DNA of 64,000 nt from Bacteroidota bacterium (GTDB lineage: Bacteria; Bacteroidota; Ignavibacteria; Ignavibacteriales; Melioribacteraceae). Location: positions 62,001-126,000 of the forward strand of contig JAHJUE010000015.1 of NCBI GenBank assembly GCA_018829205.1. The letters run 5' to 3'. Shown one piece after another: positions 1 through 9,438 of this stretch. Below the pieces are notes generated by a model. It had not been told where the DNA came from and searched no databases. It saw nothing but the letters and a program-made list of their open reading frames with translations. The position numbers were made by a program, and so were the translations under genes. Numbering within the stretch: position 1 is the stretch's first letter; each line of letters opens with the position of its first letter.

Positions 1-67
1 AATAAATTTCATTAAATTAAGTAACAAAATTTACACTATCTAAAAGTATTCTCTATATTTGCATTAA

Positions 68-955
68 ATGGAAATCGGCAAACAATACATACTGCAATGC
101 ATAAATTGCGCGGCAAATAATTTAAGACTCAGTTCCGAAAAAATTGAGGTAGTTGCCATTTTAAAAGAACATGTTTCTCATTCTGCGGATATGACAAAAC
201 TTATTGCAGATATGAAAAAACTTACTAAGTTTTCAAAATTTGCGATAAAACTTGGAGAAATAAATCAGTTTATTCAAAATGGTAAAATTGATTTTCTTAA
301 AATTTCGGATAAGTTTAAAGAGCATTCTCATTTGATTCTTCGCGAACTCAGCAATTTGCTTGATATTGTTACTCCTTTAGAATGCAGAGAAAATTTAAAT
401 AGTCCCAAATCAAAAAATTCTGATACAGAAGAAGAAAAAATAGTTTCGCCTGAAAATGAAATAGATCACAGCAAACTTTTCGCGGCGGTAAAAGATGAAA
501 ATAAAGACGCGGTTAATAAAATAAAGAAATCGGAAAGTGATTTGTTAAAAGAAGAAATGATTTTGGGCGATTTAAAGGATGAGAATGATTTAACATTTGA
601 AAATTTTGAAAAAGAAGTTTTAAAACCTATTAAAGAACTTGATGCGTTTTTAAATAAACTTTCCAAAGGTGAGCACAGCTACGATGATCTTATCTTTTAT
701 ACGGAGTTAATGAATAATAACGCAGAACTTTCCGAGAAAATCGGTTTTGAAGTTATTACAAATATGCATATTATTTTTGCCGGAACTTTGTCGCAGATTA
801 AAGAAAATATAGTTCAACCTGATTCCGAACTTACTGAAAAGCTGAGAGCTTGTTTAATTGTGATTGCAGCGGTTGTAAGGGGTAAAGATGTTGATATTAC
901 TTCTTATCTTAATGAAGCAGAGAACCTGGGTACTAAATTAAAAATTATTGGTTGA
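68..955 (+). CDS. Hypothetical protein, helical with acidic/Lys-rich linker
   Basis: I do not recognise this 295-residue protein. No signal peptide or membrane segment is visible, so it is probably cytoplasmic. The first ~105 residues look helical. A low-complexity stretch rich in Ser, Glu, Asp and Lys follows (about 105-190), then a second helical part to the end. A TATATTTG sequence at 54-61 resembles the Bacteroidota -7 box and would put the transcription start almost on the ATG, so the mRNA may be leaderless. The gene ends 12 bp before manC and may share its transcript. Function cannot be assigned. Confidence 0.8.
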   Translation: MEIGKQYILQCINCAANNLRLSSEKIEVVAILKEHVSHSADMTKLIADMKKLTKFSKFAIKLGEINQFIQNGKIDFLKISDKFKEHSHLILRELSNLLDIVTPLECRENLNSPKSKNSDTEEEKIVSPENEIDHSKLFAAVKDENKDAVNKIKKSESDLLKEEMILGDLKDENDLTFENFEKEVLKPIKELDAFLNKLSKGEHSYDDLIFYTELMNNNAELSEKIGFEVITNMHIIFAGTLSQIKENIVQPDSELTEKLRACLIVIAAVVRGKDVDITSYLNEAENLGTKLKIIG

Positions 956-966
956 GGTAGTTTATA

Positions 967-2034
967 ATGGAACTTTATGCTGTTATTATGGCCGGCGGCG
1001 TCGGCGCAAGATTTTGGCCTAGAAGCAAAGCAAGAAAACCGAAACAACTGATACGTATATTCGGCGATAATACTATGATTCAGGATACTGTTTCCAGGCT
1101 GGATGGATTGGTTAAACTTGAGAATATATTTGTTGTAACAAACAGAATACAAAAACCCCGCATAATTGAGCAGCTTCCTCAATTACCAAGAAAAAATATT
1201 ATAGATGAACCGTTCGGCAAAAATACAGCAGCATGTATTGGCCTTTCGGCTGTTATAGTTGAAAGCATGAAAAAAGACGCTGTAATTTTAACTCTCGCGG
1301 CAGACCATCTTATTAAAGACATTCCGGGTTTTCACAAAACTATGATGCGCGCGGCAAAGTTCGCCCATAAAACTAAAGGTCTTGTTACAATCGGCATAAA
1401 CCCTACACGTCCCGAAACAGGGTACGGATATATTCAAATTGATGAAAACCATTTTGATCAGGATATACATAAAGTAATTAACTTCGCCGAAAAACCTAAT
1501 CTTTCTACCGCAAGAAGGTTTATTTCATCGGGTGATTTTTTATGGAATTCCGGCATGTTCATTTGGAGAGCCGATACCATTCTTTCCGAAATTCAGAAAC
1601 ATATGGAAGATCTTTATGAAGGACTTGAAGTACTAAGAGAAAATATAAATCAAAAAGATTTTTCTGAAACACTTACAAAGGTTTACGGACAGCTTAAAAG
1701 TATTTCAATAGATTACGGTGTAATGGAAAAATCGGAAAATGTTTATTTAACAAAAGGTGATTTTGACTGGAGCGATGTAGGCAGCTGGGAAACAGTTTAT
1801 CAGCTGTCGGAACATGACGATGAGGGTAATTCTAAAATAGGGGATGTTTACACTTTAAAGACCGCAAATTCTTATGTGTTTTCACCTAAAAAATTTACCG
1901 CAGTTATAGGCGTGCATAATTTAATTGTTATTAATACAGAAGATTCATTACTAATTTGTAATAGAAAAAATTCTCAGGATGTAAAAAGCGTTGTCGATTC
2001 ATTAAAAATGAATAATAGAAAAGAACTATTATAA
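967..2034 (+). CDS. manC: Mannose-1-phosphate guanylyltransferase
   Basis: Makes GDP-mannose from mannose-1-phosphate and GTP, a precursor of surface polysaccharides. The N-terminal nucleotidyltransferase signature AGGVGARFWPRS (residues 9-20) followed by KPKQ is the classic GMP/ManC pattern. FAEKP near residue 173 and NSGMFIW near 193 are the usual sugar-phosphate-site motifs. At 355 residues it is the short single-domain form, without the C-terminal mannose-6-phosphate isomerase domain found in bifunctional ManC/AlgA proteins. It lies 12 bp after a hypothetical gene and 2 bp before the rpiB homologue, suggesting a sugar-phosphate operon. Confidence 0.93.
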   Translation: MELYAVIMAGGVGARFWPRSKARKPKQLIRIFGDNTMIQDTVSRLDGLVKLENIFVVTNRIQKPRIIEQLPQLPRKNIIDEPFGKNTAACIGLSAVIVESMKKDAVILTLAADHLIKDIPGFHKTMMRAAKFAHKTKGLVTIGINPTRPETGYGYIQIDENHFDQDIHKVINFAEKPNLSTARRFISSGDFLWNSGMFIWRADTILSEIQKHMEDLYEGLEVLRENINQKDFSETLTKVYGQLKSISIDYGVMEKSENVYLTKGDFDWSDVGSWETVYQLSEHDDEGNSKIGDVYTLKTANSYVFSPKKFTAVIGVHNLIVINTEDSLLICNRKNSQDVKSVVDSLKMNNRKELL

Positions 2035-2036
2035 TT

Positions 2037-2702
2037 ATGAAAAAATTAATTACAGAACAGTACGTAATAGATACATTAAAAACAGGCGCAAAAATTTTAG
2101 AAATCTGCGATAAATGTTTAATTACGCCCTTGGCTATGGATAAAATAAGATCTTCCGGAATTCAGATTGTAAGAAGCAATAACTCCGAAAACTTAAAAGA
2201 AGATATAGTTGTAAATAATAATGTTGTAAATAATAATAAAATCGCAATCGGCAGCGATCATACCGGTTTTGAAGTTAAAGAGATGCTGAAAAAATACCTG
2301 CTCGGATTACAGCCGGGAAATGAAAAATATGAGCTAATCGATGTCGGAACAAATTCAAAAGATTCATGCGATTATCCCGACTTCGCGATTGCCGTAGCGA
2401 AAAAAGTTTCAATGAAGGAAGTCCGTTTCGGAATTCTAATTGACGCTACCGGAATACCGTCGGCCATTACCGCCAATAAGTTTCCCGGAATAAGAGCTGC
2501 AACCTGTTACAATGAATTTTCTGCTAAAAGCGCAAGAGAACACAATAACGCAAATGTTTTAGTAATGGGAGCAAAAACTCTCGGAGAAGAAACAATAAAA
2601 TCTATTTTGGATACATGGCTTAAAACCGTTTTTGCCGGAGAAAGACATCAGAAAAGATTAAATAAAATCTCGGAATTGGAAAAACATTTTTTAAAGTTCT
2701 GA
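2037..2702 (+). CDS. rpiB: RpiB/LacAB-family sugar-phosphate isomerase homologue with N-terminal extension
   Basis: Residues ~68-221 are an RpiB fold: IAIGSDHTGFEVKE (compare SDHAGFE), a DYPDFA motif, and FPGIRAATCYNEFSAKSAREHN near the C-terminus. RpiB interconverts ribose-5-phosphate and ribulose-5-phosphate. The active-site loop, normally ICGTG with a catalytic Cys, reads IDATG here (Asp136), so the usual catalytic Cys is absent; the Glu used by mycobacterial-type RpiB is not evident either. The first ~50 residues form a small extra segment with an ITPLAMDKIRSSGI motif, reminiscent of segments on microcompartment-associated enzymes. Family assignment is firm; the actual reaction is uncertain. 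It follows manC by 2 bp. Confidence 0.8.
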   Translation: MKKLITEQYVIDTLKTGAKILEICDKCLITPLAMDKIRSSGIQIVRSNNSENLKEDIVVNNNVVNNNKIAIGSDHTGFEVKEMLKKYLLGLQPGNEKYELIDVGTNSKDSCDYPDFAIAVAKKVSMKEVRFGILIDATGIPSAITANKFPGIRAATCYNEFSAKSAREHNNANVLVMGAKTLGEETIKSILDTWLKTVFAGERHQKRLNKISELEKHFLKF

Positions 2703-2782
2703 TTAATTATAATTCTATTGGTAATAAAAAACCGAATCCTTAAATTTGATGCAATAATTTTTAAATATCGGAAAACCTCAAT

Positions 2783-3538
2783 TTGTTTACCTCAAAAGTA
2801 CCGGTCGAATCCGTAGAAAAAATTCAGGAAAATATTTTTATATTAAAAGCATTTTCACCCCAAATTGCTTCGGCTATTAAGCCGGGACAATTCTGCAATC
2901 TGAAAGTATCCGAAACTGATTTCCCCTTGTTAAGAAGGCCGTTCAGTATTTCTGATGTTGACGGCGATTATATCTCTTTTATGTTTAATAAACACGGTGA
3001 GGGGACAAGAATACTTTCGGAAAAAAGGAATGGGGATGTTATTGATATTTTAGCCCCGCTGGGGAACGGTTTTACTTATGAAGACGATTATGACACTGCC
3101 GTAATGATTGGCGGCGGACTAGGCGCGGCTCCGTTTCCATTTCTGACAAGAAGGTTAAAGAATAAAAAAATTGTTACTCTTATCGGGGGTAGAAACGAAA
3201 AAGACGTAACCGATTGGGGTTTAAAAAATGTATTTTATTCCACCGATGACGGATCAATTGGATTTAAAGGAAATGTTGTAGAATTATTGATTTCTAAATT
3301 TAATGATTTTAAGGATTCTGAAATAAAAATATTTTCATGCGGACCGACTCCAATGCTTAAAGCGCTTCAAAAATTTACTGTTGATAATAATATTAAATGT
3401 GAAATATCAACCGAATGCTCTATGGCCTGCGGATTTGGAATTTGCCAGGGGTGTCCGATAGATTCGGCGGAAAAAGATAAATATTACCTAGTTTGTAAAG
3501 ACGGACCTGTATTTGACGCGGAGGCAATTGTATTATGA
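2783..3538 (+). CDS. pyrK: Dihydroorotate dehydrogenase electron-transfer subunit
   Basis: FAD- and [2Fe-2S]-containing subunit that passes electrons from PyrD to NAD+ in pyrimidine biosynthesis. RRPFSI (about residues 52-57) is the FAD-binding motif of the ferredoxin-reductase fold, and GGGLGAAPF (about 111-119) contacts the nucleotide. The C-terminal cluster has Cys216-x4-Cys221-x2-Cys224-x13-Cys238 with VCKDGPVF, exactly the PyrK iron-sulfur pattern. The start is a TTG at 2783. The stop overlaps the pyrD start by ATGA, which couples translation of the two subunits. Confidence 0.94.
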   Translation: MFTSKVPVESVEKIQENIFILKAFSPQIASAIKPGQFCNLKVSETDFPLLRRPFSISDVDGDYISFMFNKHGEGTRILSEKRNGDVIDILAPLGNGFTYEDDYDTAVMIGGGLGAAPFPFLTRRLKNKKIVTLIGGRNEKDVTDWGLKNVFYSTDDGSIGFKGNVVELLISKFNDFKDSEIKIFSCGPTPMLKALQKFTVDNNIKCEISTECSMACGFGICQGCPIDSAEKDKYYLVCKDGPVFDAEAIVL

Positions 3539-4452
3539 GTAATATTGATCTTTCGGTAAAAATCGGTTCGCTAATCTTAAAAAATCCTTTAATGCTTGCT
3601 TCGGGTACTGTCGGGTATGGTAATGAAATATCGAATTTTACCGATTTAAGTAAAATAGGAGCAATAGTTACAAAATCTGTGTCATTAAAACCTCGTAAGG
3701 GTAATCCGCCGCAGAGAATAGTAGAAACCCCTTCAGGAATGCTTAACGCAATTGGTCTTGCAAATGTCGGCTTGGAAGAATTTATTAAAACAAAAATTCC
3801 TTTTCTTAAAGAAGTAGATTCAACTTTAATCTGTAATATAGCTGCCAGTTCAATTGAAGAATATGTTGAATGCACAAAAACATTGGACGGTGAAGAAACC
3901 GTAAAAGCATTTGAGATAAATGTTTCATGTCCGAATGTTAAAGAAGGCGGTTTAATTTTCGGGAATGATATAATTTCAGTTGGAAAAATTACGGAAAAAG
4001 TCAGAGCGGTTACAAATAAACCTGTTATTATAAAACTGTCTCCCAATGTTTCCGCAATTTCTGATTTCGCGAAAGTAGTAAAAGATGAAGGAGGCGACGC
4101 GGTATCAGCTATAAATACCTTGATCGGAACTTCATTCGATATTTATAAACGCACTCCAAAAATTAAAAATATTACCGGCGGTTTATCGGGTCCGGCTATA
4201 AAACCTGTTGCTCTGGCAAAGGTTCTGGAAATAAGCAGGAAGGTTGATATCCCGATAATTGGAATCGGCGGAATTATGAATTGGAAAGACGCGGTTGAAT
4301 TTATGATTGTAGGCGCGACCGCTTTTCAAATAGGGACTGTAAATTTTATAAATCCTAACGCGGGTATTGAAATTATAGATGGATTAAAATCATACTGCGA
4401 ACAAATGAATATATCAAAAATATCAGAGCTTACCGCTTCATACCAATTATAA
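3535..4452 (+). CDS. pyrD: Dihydroorotate dehydrogenase, class 1B catalytic subunit
   Basis: Oxidises dihydroorotate to orotate with FMN, fourth step of UMP synthesis. The 305-residue TIM barrel shows NPLMLASGTVGYG at the N-terminus, NVSCPN with catalytic Cys132 (class 1 enzymes use Cys), and the FMN phosphate-binding IIGIGGI and GATAFQIGT segments near the C-terminus. The adjoining pyrK establishes the NAD-dependent class 1B heterotetramer rather than the membrane class 2 form. ATGA overlap with pyrK; folC follows after 1 bp. Confidence 0.95.
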   Translation: MSNIDLSVKIGSLILKNPLMLASGTVGYGNEISNFTDLSKIGAIVTKSVSLKPRKGNPPQRIVETPSGMLNAIGLANVGLEEFIKTKIPFLKEVDSTLICNIAASSIEEYVECTKTLDGEETVKAFEINVSCPNVKEGGLIFGNDIISVGKITEKVRAVTNKPVIIKLSPNVSAISDFAKVVKDEGGDAVSAINTLIGTSFDIYKRTPKIKNITGGLSGPAIKPVALAKVLEISRKVDIPIIGIGGIMNWKDAVEFMIVGATAFQIGTVNFINPNAGIEIIDGLKSYCEQMNISKISELTASYQL

Positions 4453-4453
4453 A

Positions 4454-5716
4454 ATGAACATTAAAGAAGCACTCGCAAAATTATATTCTATTCATCAATT
4501 CTCAATTAAACTTGGTCTTGATAATATTATCAAACTTCTGGAATATTTGGGGAATCCTCAGAATAAATTCAAGTCGATTCATATAGCAGGCTCTAACGGT
4601 AAGGGGAGTACCGCTTCATTTACGGCAAGCATTTTAACTGAAGCCGGCTATAAAACAGGTTTGTACACATCGCCTCACCTCGTGCGTTTTAACGAACGGG
4701 TAAGAATTAATGGAATTGAAATCCCCGATTTATATATAACCGAGTTCATGAATGAAATGAATAGTTATATAGATAAATATTCTCCTACATTTTTTGAAAT
4801 TACAACCGCGCTTGCGTTCAAATATTTCGCGGAAAATAATATAGATATTGGTGTTATTGAAACCGGACTTGGCGGAAGACTTGACGCAACAAATACAATA
4901 ACTCCGTTAGCTTCAATTATAACAACAATCAGTTTGGAACATACTAATATTCTTGGCAAAACTATTGAAGAAATAGCTAAAGAAAAAGCAGGAATTATAA
5001 AACAGGGTGTGCCTTTATTTGCCGGATTAATAGATGCAAGAGCATTGAAGGTTATTGAAGAGTCTGCAATTAAATCCGGCTCTGATTTATATAAATTCTC
5101 AAAGTTCGCACAAATCAAAAATGATAGTGTAAATATAAATTATGACGGACTTAATTATAATATTTACAAAACTCCGCTGATAGGAAATCATCAGTTAAGA
5201 AATTCTGCTTTGGCGGCTTTTTCATTGTACAAAACACTTAATATTAAATCGCCAAAAATATTTTCCGGCGGGATAAATAAAGTTATTAAGAACAGCGGTA
5301 TTCAGGGGCGTTATGAAATTTATAATGAAAAGCCGAAAGTAATTTTTGACGCGTCTCATAATTTTGAGGGAATAGAAACCTTTATTGAGGAATTTAAAAA
5401 AGAATCAATACTCTACGATAAAAAATATCTAATTTACGGCGCTATGAATGACAAAGATATTATCCCAATATTAAAACTGCTTAAGGATTATTTTGATATT
5501 ATATATTTTACGTCCATAAATTATGAAAGGGCTTTTAAAGCGGAAGAACTTGAAAAAGCCGGCAAAGAATTAAAAATCTGTAATGAAATACTTCCCGAGC
5601 CTGCTGAATTTGTATCTGAATTTATCTCTTTACAGAATTCAAATTGTTTAGTAGTTTTAGGCAGTATTTATTTGTTGGGGGAAATAAAGTTGATGTTGTC
5701 CGATAAAAGGACTTGA
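4454..5716 (+). CDS. folC: Folylpolyglutamate synthase / dihydrofolate synthase
   Basis: Mur-ligase-family enzyme adding glutamate to dihydropteroate and/or folates. Residues 46-53 (GSNGKGST) are the ATP P-loop, followed by TSPHLVRFNERVRING, the conserved folate-binding segment, and TGLGGRLDATN with the magnesium-site residues. A DASHNFEG segment (normally DGAHN) marks the C-terminal domain. The length of 420 residues is normal. It starts 1 bp after pyrD, so it is probably expressed from the pyr operon; about 140 bp then separate it from rho. Confidence 0.93.
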   Translation: MNIKEALAKLYSIHQFSIKLGLDNIIKLLEYLGNPQNKFKSIHIAGSNGKGSTASFTASILTEAGYKTGLYTSPHLVRFNERVRINGIEIPDLYITEFMNEMNSYIDKYSPTFFEITTALAFKYFAENNIDIGVIETGLGGRLDATNTITPLASIITTISLEHTNILGKTIEEIAKEKAGIIKQGVPLFAGLIDARALKVIEESAIKSGSDLYKFSKFAQIKNDSVNINYDGLNYNIYKTPLIGNHQLRNSALAAFSLYKTLNIKSPKIFSGGINKVIKNSGIQGRYEIYNEKPKVIFDASHNFEGIETFIEEFKKESILYDKKYLIYGAMNDKDIIPILKLLKDYFDIIYFTSINYERAFKAEELEKAGKELKICNEILPEPAEFVSEFISLQNSNCLVVLGSIYLLGEIKLMLSDKRT

Positions 5717-5856
5717 CATTTTAATATACATAGGCTAAATTTCATGTGTTCCGCTTGTTCCTTTCAACAAGTTCAATTATTTCAATAAAAAACAAGAATC
5801 TATAACCTCAAACTTATCATTGCCCAATATAAGTATTTAAAAATCAGGATAAACTC

Positions 5857-7110
5857 ATGCCAATGGATATTTCAGAATTAAAGTCGAAGAAAATAATCGA
5901 CCTATATGAAATTGCAAAAAATTTCAATATCGCTGGATACAGCGACCTAAGAAAACAAGAATTAATCTTTAAAATTTTAGAAGCGCAGACACAAAAGGAC
6001 GGACTTACATTCTCAAAAGGTGTGCTGGAAGTGCTTCAGGACGGATACGGATTTTTGAGATCAGCGGATTATAATTATCTACCGTCACCGGATGATATAT
6101 ACGTTTCGCCTTCTCAGATTAAAAGATTCTCATTAAGAACCGGTGATCACGTAAGCGGTCAGGTTAGACCTCCGAAAGAAGGGGAAAGATTTTTCGCGCT
6201 TTTAAGAGTTGAAGCGGTAAATGGAAAAGATCCCGAAGAAATTAGAGAACGTACATTATTTGATAATTTAACCCCGCTTTACCCTACAAAAAGAATAAAA
6301 TTAGAATCCGCTCCAGGTGAATATTCAATGAGAATTATGGATTTATTATCGCCAATCGGAAAAGGTCAAAGAGGACTGATTGTTTCTCCTCCCAAAAGCG
6401 GTAAAACAATCCTGCTTCAAAAAATTGCCAACTCTATTACACGTAATCACCCTGAAATAAAATTAATTATGCTTCTAATTGACGAACGTCCCGAAGAAGT
6501 AACAGACATGCAGCGTTCTGTAAACGCCGAAGTTATAAGCTCAACATTTGATGAGCCTGCGGAAAGACACGTACAGGTTGCAAATATGGTTATTGAAAAA
6601 GCGAAAAGAATGGTTGAAGCCGGACAGGATGTAGTAATTCTATTGGACAGCATTACAAGACTTGCGCGCGCGCATAATACTGTTATTCCTCATAGCGGAA
6701 GAATTCTTTCAGGCGGCGTTGACTCAAACGCTCTGCATAAACCAAAAAGGTTTTTCGGATCAGCGAGAAATACAGAGGACGGCGGAAGTTTGACCATTAT
6801 TGCAACTGCCCTTATTGAAACCGGCAGCAGAATGGATGAAGTGATATTTGAGGAATTTAAAGGTACAGGTAATATGGAATTGGTTCTCGACAGAGATTTA
6901 TCCGACAGAAGAATATTCCCTGCAATCAATGTTAATAAATCCGGCACAAGAAAAGAAGAATTATTAATGAAAGAAGAAGATTTAAGCAAGGTTTGGATAT
7001 TGAGAAAAATCTTAAGTGACTTCGATTCCGTTGAAGCAATTGAATTTACGGTTGATAAAATGAGAGGAACAAAAACTAATAAAGAATTTTTATTAAGTAT
7101 GAATAACTAA
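5857..7110 (+). CDS. rho: Transcription termination factor Rho
   Basis: Hexameric RNA-dependent ATPase that terminates transcription. The N-terminal SAP-like helical segment (residues ~1-45) is followed by the cold-shock-like RNA-binding domain (about 50-125, with GYGFLRS). The RecA-like motor carries Walker A PPKSGKT (178-184), [15 protein letters not shown], and [13 protein letters not shown] (Walker B). Total length of 417 residues is the compact form without large insertions. The gene is preceded by 140 bp with no recognisable gene. Confidence 0.97.
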   Translation: MPMDISELKSKKIIDLYEIAKNFNIAGYSDLRKQELIFKILEAQTQKDGLTFSKGVLEVLQDGYGFLRSADYNYLPSPDDIYVSPSQIKRFSLRTGDHVSGQVRPPKEGERFFALLRVEAVNGKDPEEIRERTLFDNLTPLYPTKRIKLESAPGEYSMRIMDLLSPIGKGQRGLIVSPPKSGKTILLQKIANSITRNHPEIKLIMLLIDERPEEVTDMQRSVNAEVISSTFDEPAERHVQVANMVIEKAKRMVEAGQDVVILLDSITRLARAHNTVIPHSGRILSGGVDSNALHKPKRFFGSARNTEDGGSLTIIATALIETGSRMDEVIFEEFKGTGNMELVLDRDLSDRRIFPAINVNKSGTRKEELLMKEEDLSKVWILRKILSDFDSVEAIEFTVDKMRGTKTNKEFLLSMNN

Positions 7111-7172
7111 GTTGAAACAAAGTAAAATAATGCGTGTAAAAAGAACATTCATTAATCTCAAAGATTTTTATT

Positions 7173-8453
7173 ATGTCTAAAAAAATATTCTTATTTATAC
7201 TGGTTTTTGTTTCAACTGTTTTTTCTCAAAGAAATTTTAACAGATCAGACGGAAAAAGGCCGGAGTTTAATTTAAGAAAACCTGTGCTGATAGAAAGCAA
7301 TATTGTTCCTTCGGATTTAGGTTTTGTTTGTTACTTCACATATAAAATCCCTTTTAATAATATTTTATTTTTAAAAGACGGCGACAATTTTACAGGAGGT
7401 ATTTCCTTTACAATTGAAGTCCATAAAGATGACGTATATTTAAAAAGCGAAACAGTTAATAATAAAATTTCGGTAATTGATTATAACCTTACAAATTCCG
7501 AATCCGATTACCTGGAAGGTTTATTAAAAGTAAATTTGAACGAGGGCAAATATTTAATTAGGCCTGCGCTTAAAATTGACAATCTAAACAAAGACATTTT
7601 AATCAAACCTTTTCCGCTTTTGGTAGATTCGCTGAAATCAAATTCTGTACTATCACCCGTAGTCGTTTATAACCAAAAACTTAATTCCCAAGATGAATAT
7701 TATTTCAGATTATTTAATTCCGAAGGCATTGTTCCATATTCCGTATCAGATTTTAATATTGTTATTCCCGCAATTGATACATCTTTAACAGAAATTAAAG
7801 CTGTAATAAAACAGAATGATATTGAAATCGTAAATAAAATTCTGCAGCCTGTCGAAACGATTGGATTTGATATTGCTCAAATTGACAACTCGGTTTGTAT
7901 TGTTGATAATAAAGAAAATGGGAAAATAAAATTATTTTTATTAACTGAATTTTCCACAAAATTAAAGGAAGGTAACGCCTTATTAACTATTGAGGCTAAC
8001 GGAAAAAAACAAGAGTTTGACCTTGTTGTTGGCTGGCCGGATAAGCCCAAAACCTTGTCGAATCCTGAATTTGCGATCAAAATTTTGGAACATATTACGC
8101 CCGGACCGGAACTTGATAATTTAACCGACGGTGATGAAGAAGATTATTATGATAATTTGATTAAATACTGGAAACAATTTGATCAAAATAAAGCAACTGC
8201 CTTTAACGAAGTAATGAATGAATTCTATCAAAGAGCCGATTATGCGGTTAAAGAGTTTTCTACTCCAAGCAACAGGGACGGCACAAACTCAGACAGAGGT
8301 AGAATTTATGTTAAATACGGCAAACCTGACGAGATAGAACGCAGTTATTCGGAAAAAGATAATACAATTGAAATTTGGATATATGAGAACATAGGCAAAA
8401 GATTTGTCTTTTCGGATAAAAACGGTTTGGGTAATTTCACACTTCTAAAATAA
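7173..8453 (+). CDS. GWxTD domain-containing exported protein
   Basis: Begins with a signal peptide (MSKKIFLFILVFVSTVFSQ), so it is exported to the periplasm or outer membrane. The C-terminal ~140 residues match the GWxTD domain typical of Bacteroidota, Ignavibacteria and Acidobacteria: a WKQFD segment, then AFNEVMNEFYQRADYA, a GRIYVKYGKPDEIE segment and IWIY. The function of the family is not established. The central ~250 residues look like beta-sandwich material. It is followed after 1 bp by pdxA. Confidence 0.85.
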   Translation: MSKKIFLFILVFVSTVFSQRNFNRSDGKRPEFNLRKPVLIESNIVPSDLGFVCYFTYKIPFNNILFLKDGDNFTGGISFTIEVHKDDVYLKSETVNNKISVIDYNLTNSESDYLEGLLKVNLNEGKYLIRPALKIDNLNKDILIKPFPLLVDSLKSNSVLSPVVVYNQKLNSQDEYYFRLFNSEGIVPYSVSDFNIVIPAIDTSLTEIKAVIKQNDIEIVNKILQPVETIGFDIAQIDNSVCIVDNKENGKIKLFLLTEFSTKLKEGNALLTIEANGKKQEFDLVVGWPDKPKTLSNPEFAIKILEHITPGPELDNLTDGDEEDYYDNLIKYWKQFDQNKATAFNEVMNEFYQRADYAVKEFSTPSNRDGTNSDRGRIYVKYGKPDEIERSYSEKDNTIEIWIYENIGKRFVFSDKNGLGNFTLLK

Positions 8454-8454
8454 A

Positions 8455-9438
8455 ATGAACAGATTTGTACTTACATGCGGCGATATTAATGGAATTGGAC
8501 CGGAGATTTGTTTAAAAACAATTCAAAGAATTTACAATCCGAAAAAAAATAAAATATTTCTTGTCATACCTCAAAATGTATTTGCGCATTACAATAATAT
8601 TCAAAAATTGGAAATGCCTGTAAGTATTTCAAATTCAATTTTAAAATTAAATTTAAATCCCGAATTTGTAACCGTTGTAAATTTAGGTAATGCAAAATTT
8701 ACAATTGGTAAACCAACCAAAGAATCCGGCAATATTAGCTACCGGTCAATAAGTACAGCATATAAATTAATAAAGAACGGAACGGCCGAAGCAATGATTA
8801 CCGCTCCGATTTCCAAATCCGCTTTTCAACTGGCGGGGATTGAATTTCCCGGCCATACCGAACTGCTTGCCGAATGGGACAAAAATTCAAATTATGCAAT
8901 GACTTTTATTTCAAAAAAAATGAAATGCGCGTTAATTACTATACATGAACCGATTAAGTCAGTCTCAAAATTAATAAATAGAAAAAAAATATTATCAGTT
9001 ATAACCACGGTAAAGAAATCGCTGATTAATGATTTTAATATTTCACAGCCTAAAATAGCCGTACTTTCATTAAATCCGCACGCCGGGGAAAACGGCAGAA
9101 TTGGTGAAGAAGAAATAAAAAATATAATTCCGGCAATTAATCTTTTAGGTGATAAAAATATAACCGGGCCTTATGTGCCGGATGCGTTTTTTGCAAATCA
9201 CCTTTATAAAAATTATGATATGATTATTGGAATGTATCATGATCAAGTATTAATACCTTTTAAAATGCTTAATTTTAATTCCGGCGTGAATTATACGGCG
9301 GGATTAAATTTTATTAGAACTTCGCCTGATCACGGAACCGCTTTCGATATTGCAGGCCTTAATAGCGCTGATCCTTCAAGTTTGATTGAAGCATTTAAAG
9401 TCGCAGAAACAGTAATTAAAAACCGCAGAAAAAATTGA
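8455..9438 (+). CDS. pdxA: 4-hydroxythreonine-4-phosphate dehydrogenase
   Basis: NAD-dependent oxidative decarboxylase of the DXP-dependent vitamin B6 pathway. GDINGIGPEI (about residues 8-17) is the N-terminal signature, TAPISKSAF (near 116) and PGHTELLAEW (near 132) carry substrate and metal residues including a His, and the conserved GMYHDQVLIPFK (about 259-270) and TSPDHGTAFDIAG (about 285-297) follow. The length of 327 residues is normal. Its stop overlaps the TTG start of the following methyltransferase. Confidence 0.94.
   Translation: MNRFVLTCGDINGIGPEICLKTIQRIYNPKKNKIFLVIPQNVFAHYNNIQKLEMPVSISNSILKLNLNPEFVTVVNLGNAKFTIGKPTKESGNISYRSISTAYKLIKNGTAEAMITAPISKSAFQLAGIEFPGHTELLAEWDKNSNYAMTFISKKMKCALITIHEPIKSVSKLINRKKILSVITTVKKSLINDFNISQPKIAVLSLNPHAGENGRIGEEEIKNIIPAINLLGDKNITGPYVPDAFFANHLYKNYDMIIGMYHDQVLIPFKMLNFNSGVNYTAGLNFIRTSPDHGTAFDIAGLNSADPSSLIEAFKVAETVIKNRRKN

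Noticed and set aside
3420-4046. Long minus-strand open frame across pyrK/pyrD.
   Set aside because: Both plus-strand genes are unambiguous enzymes with intact motifs; the antisense frame has no recognisable protein.
5717-5856. Possible tRNA or riboswitch upstream of rho.
   Set aside because: I could not build a cloverleaf or any known riboswitch core from this 140-bp spacer.
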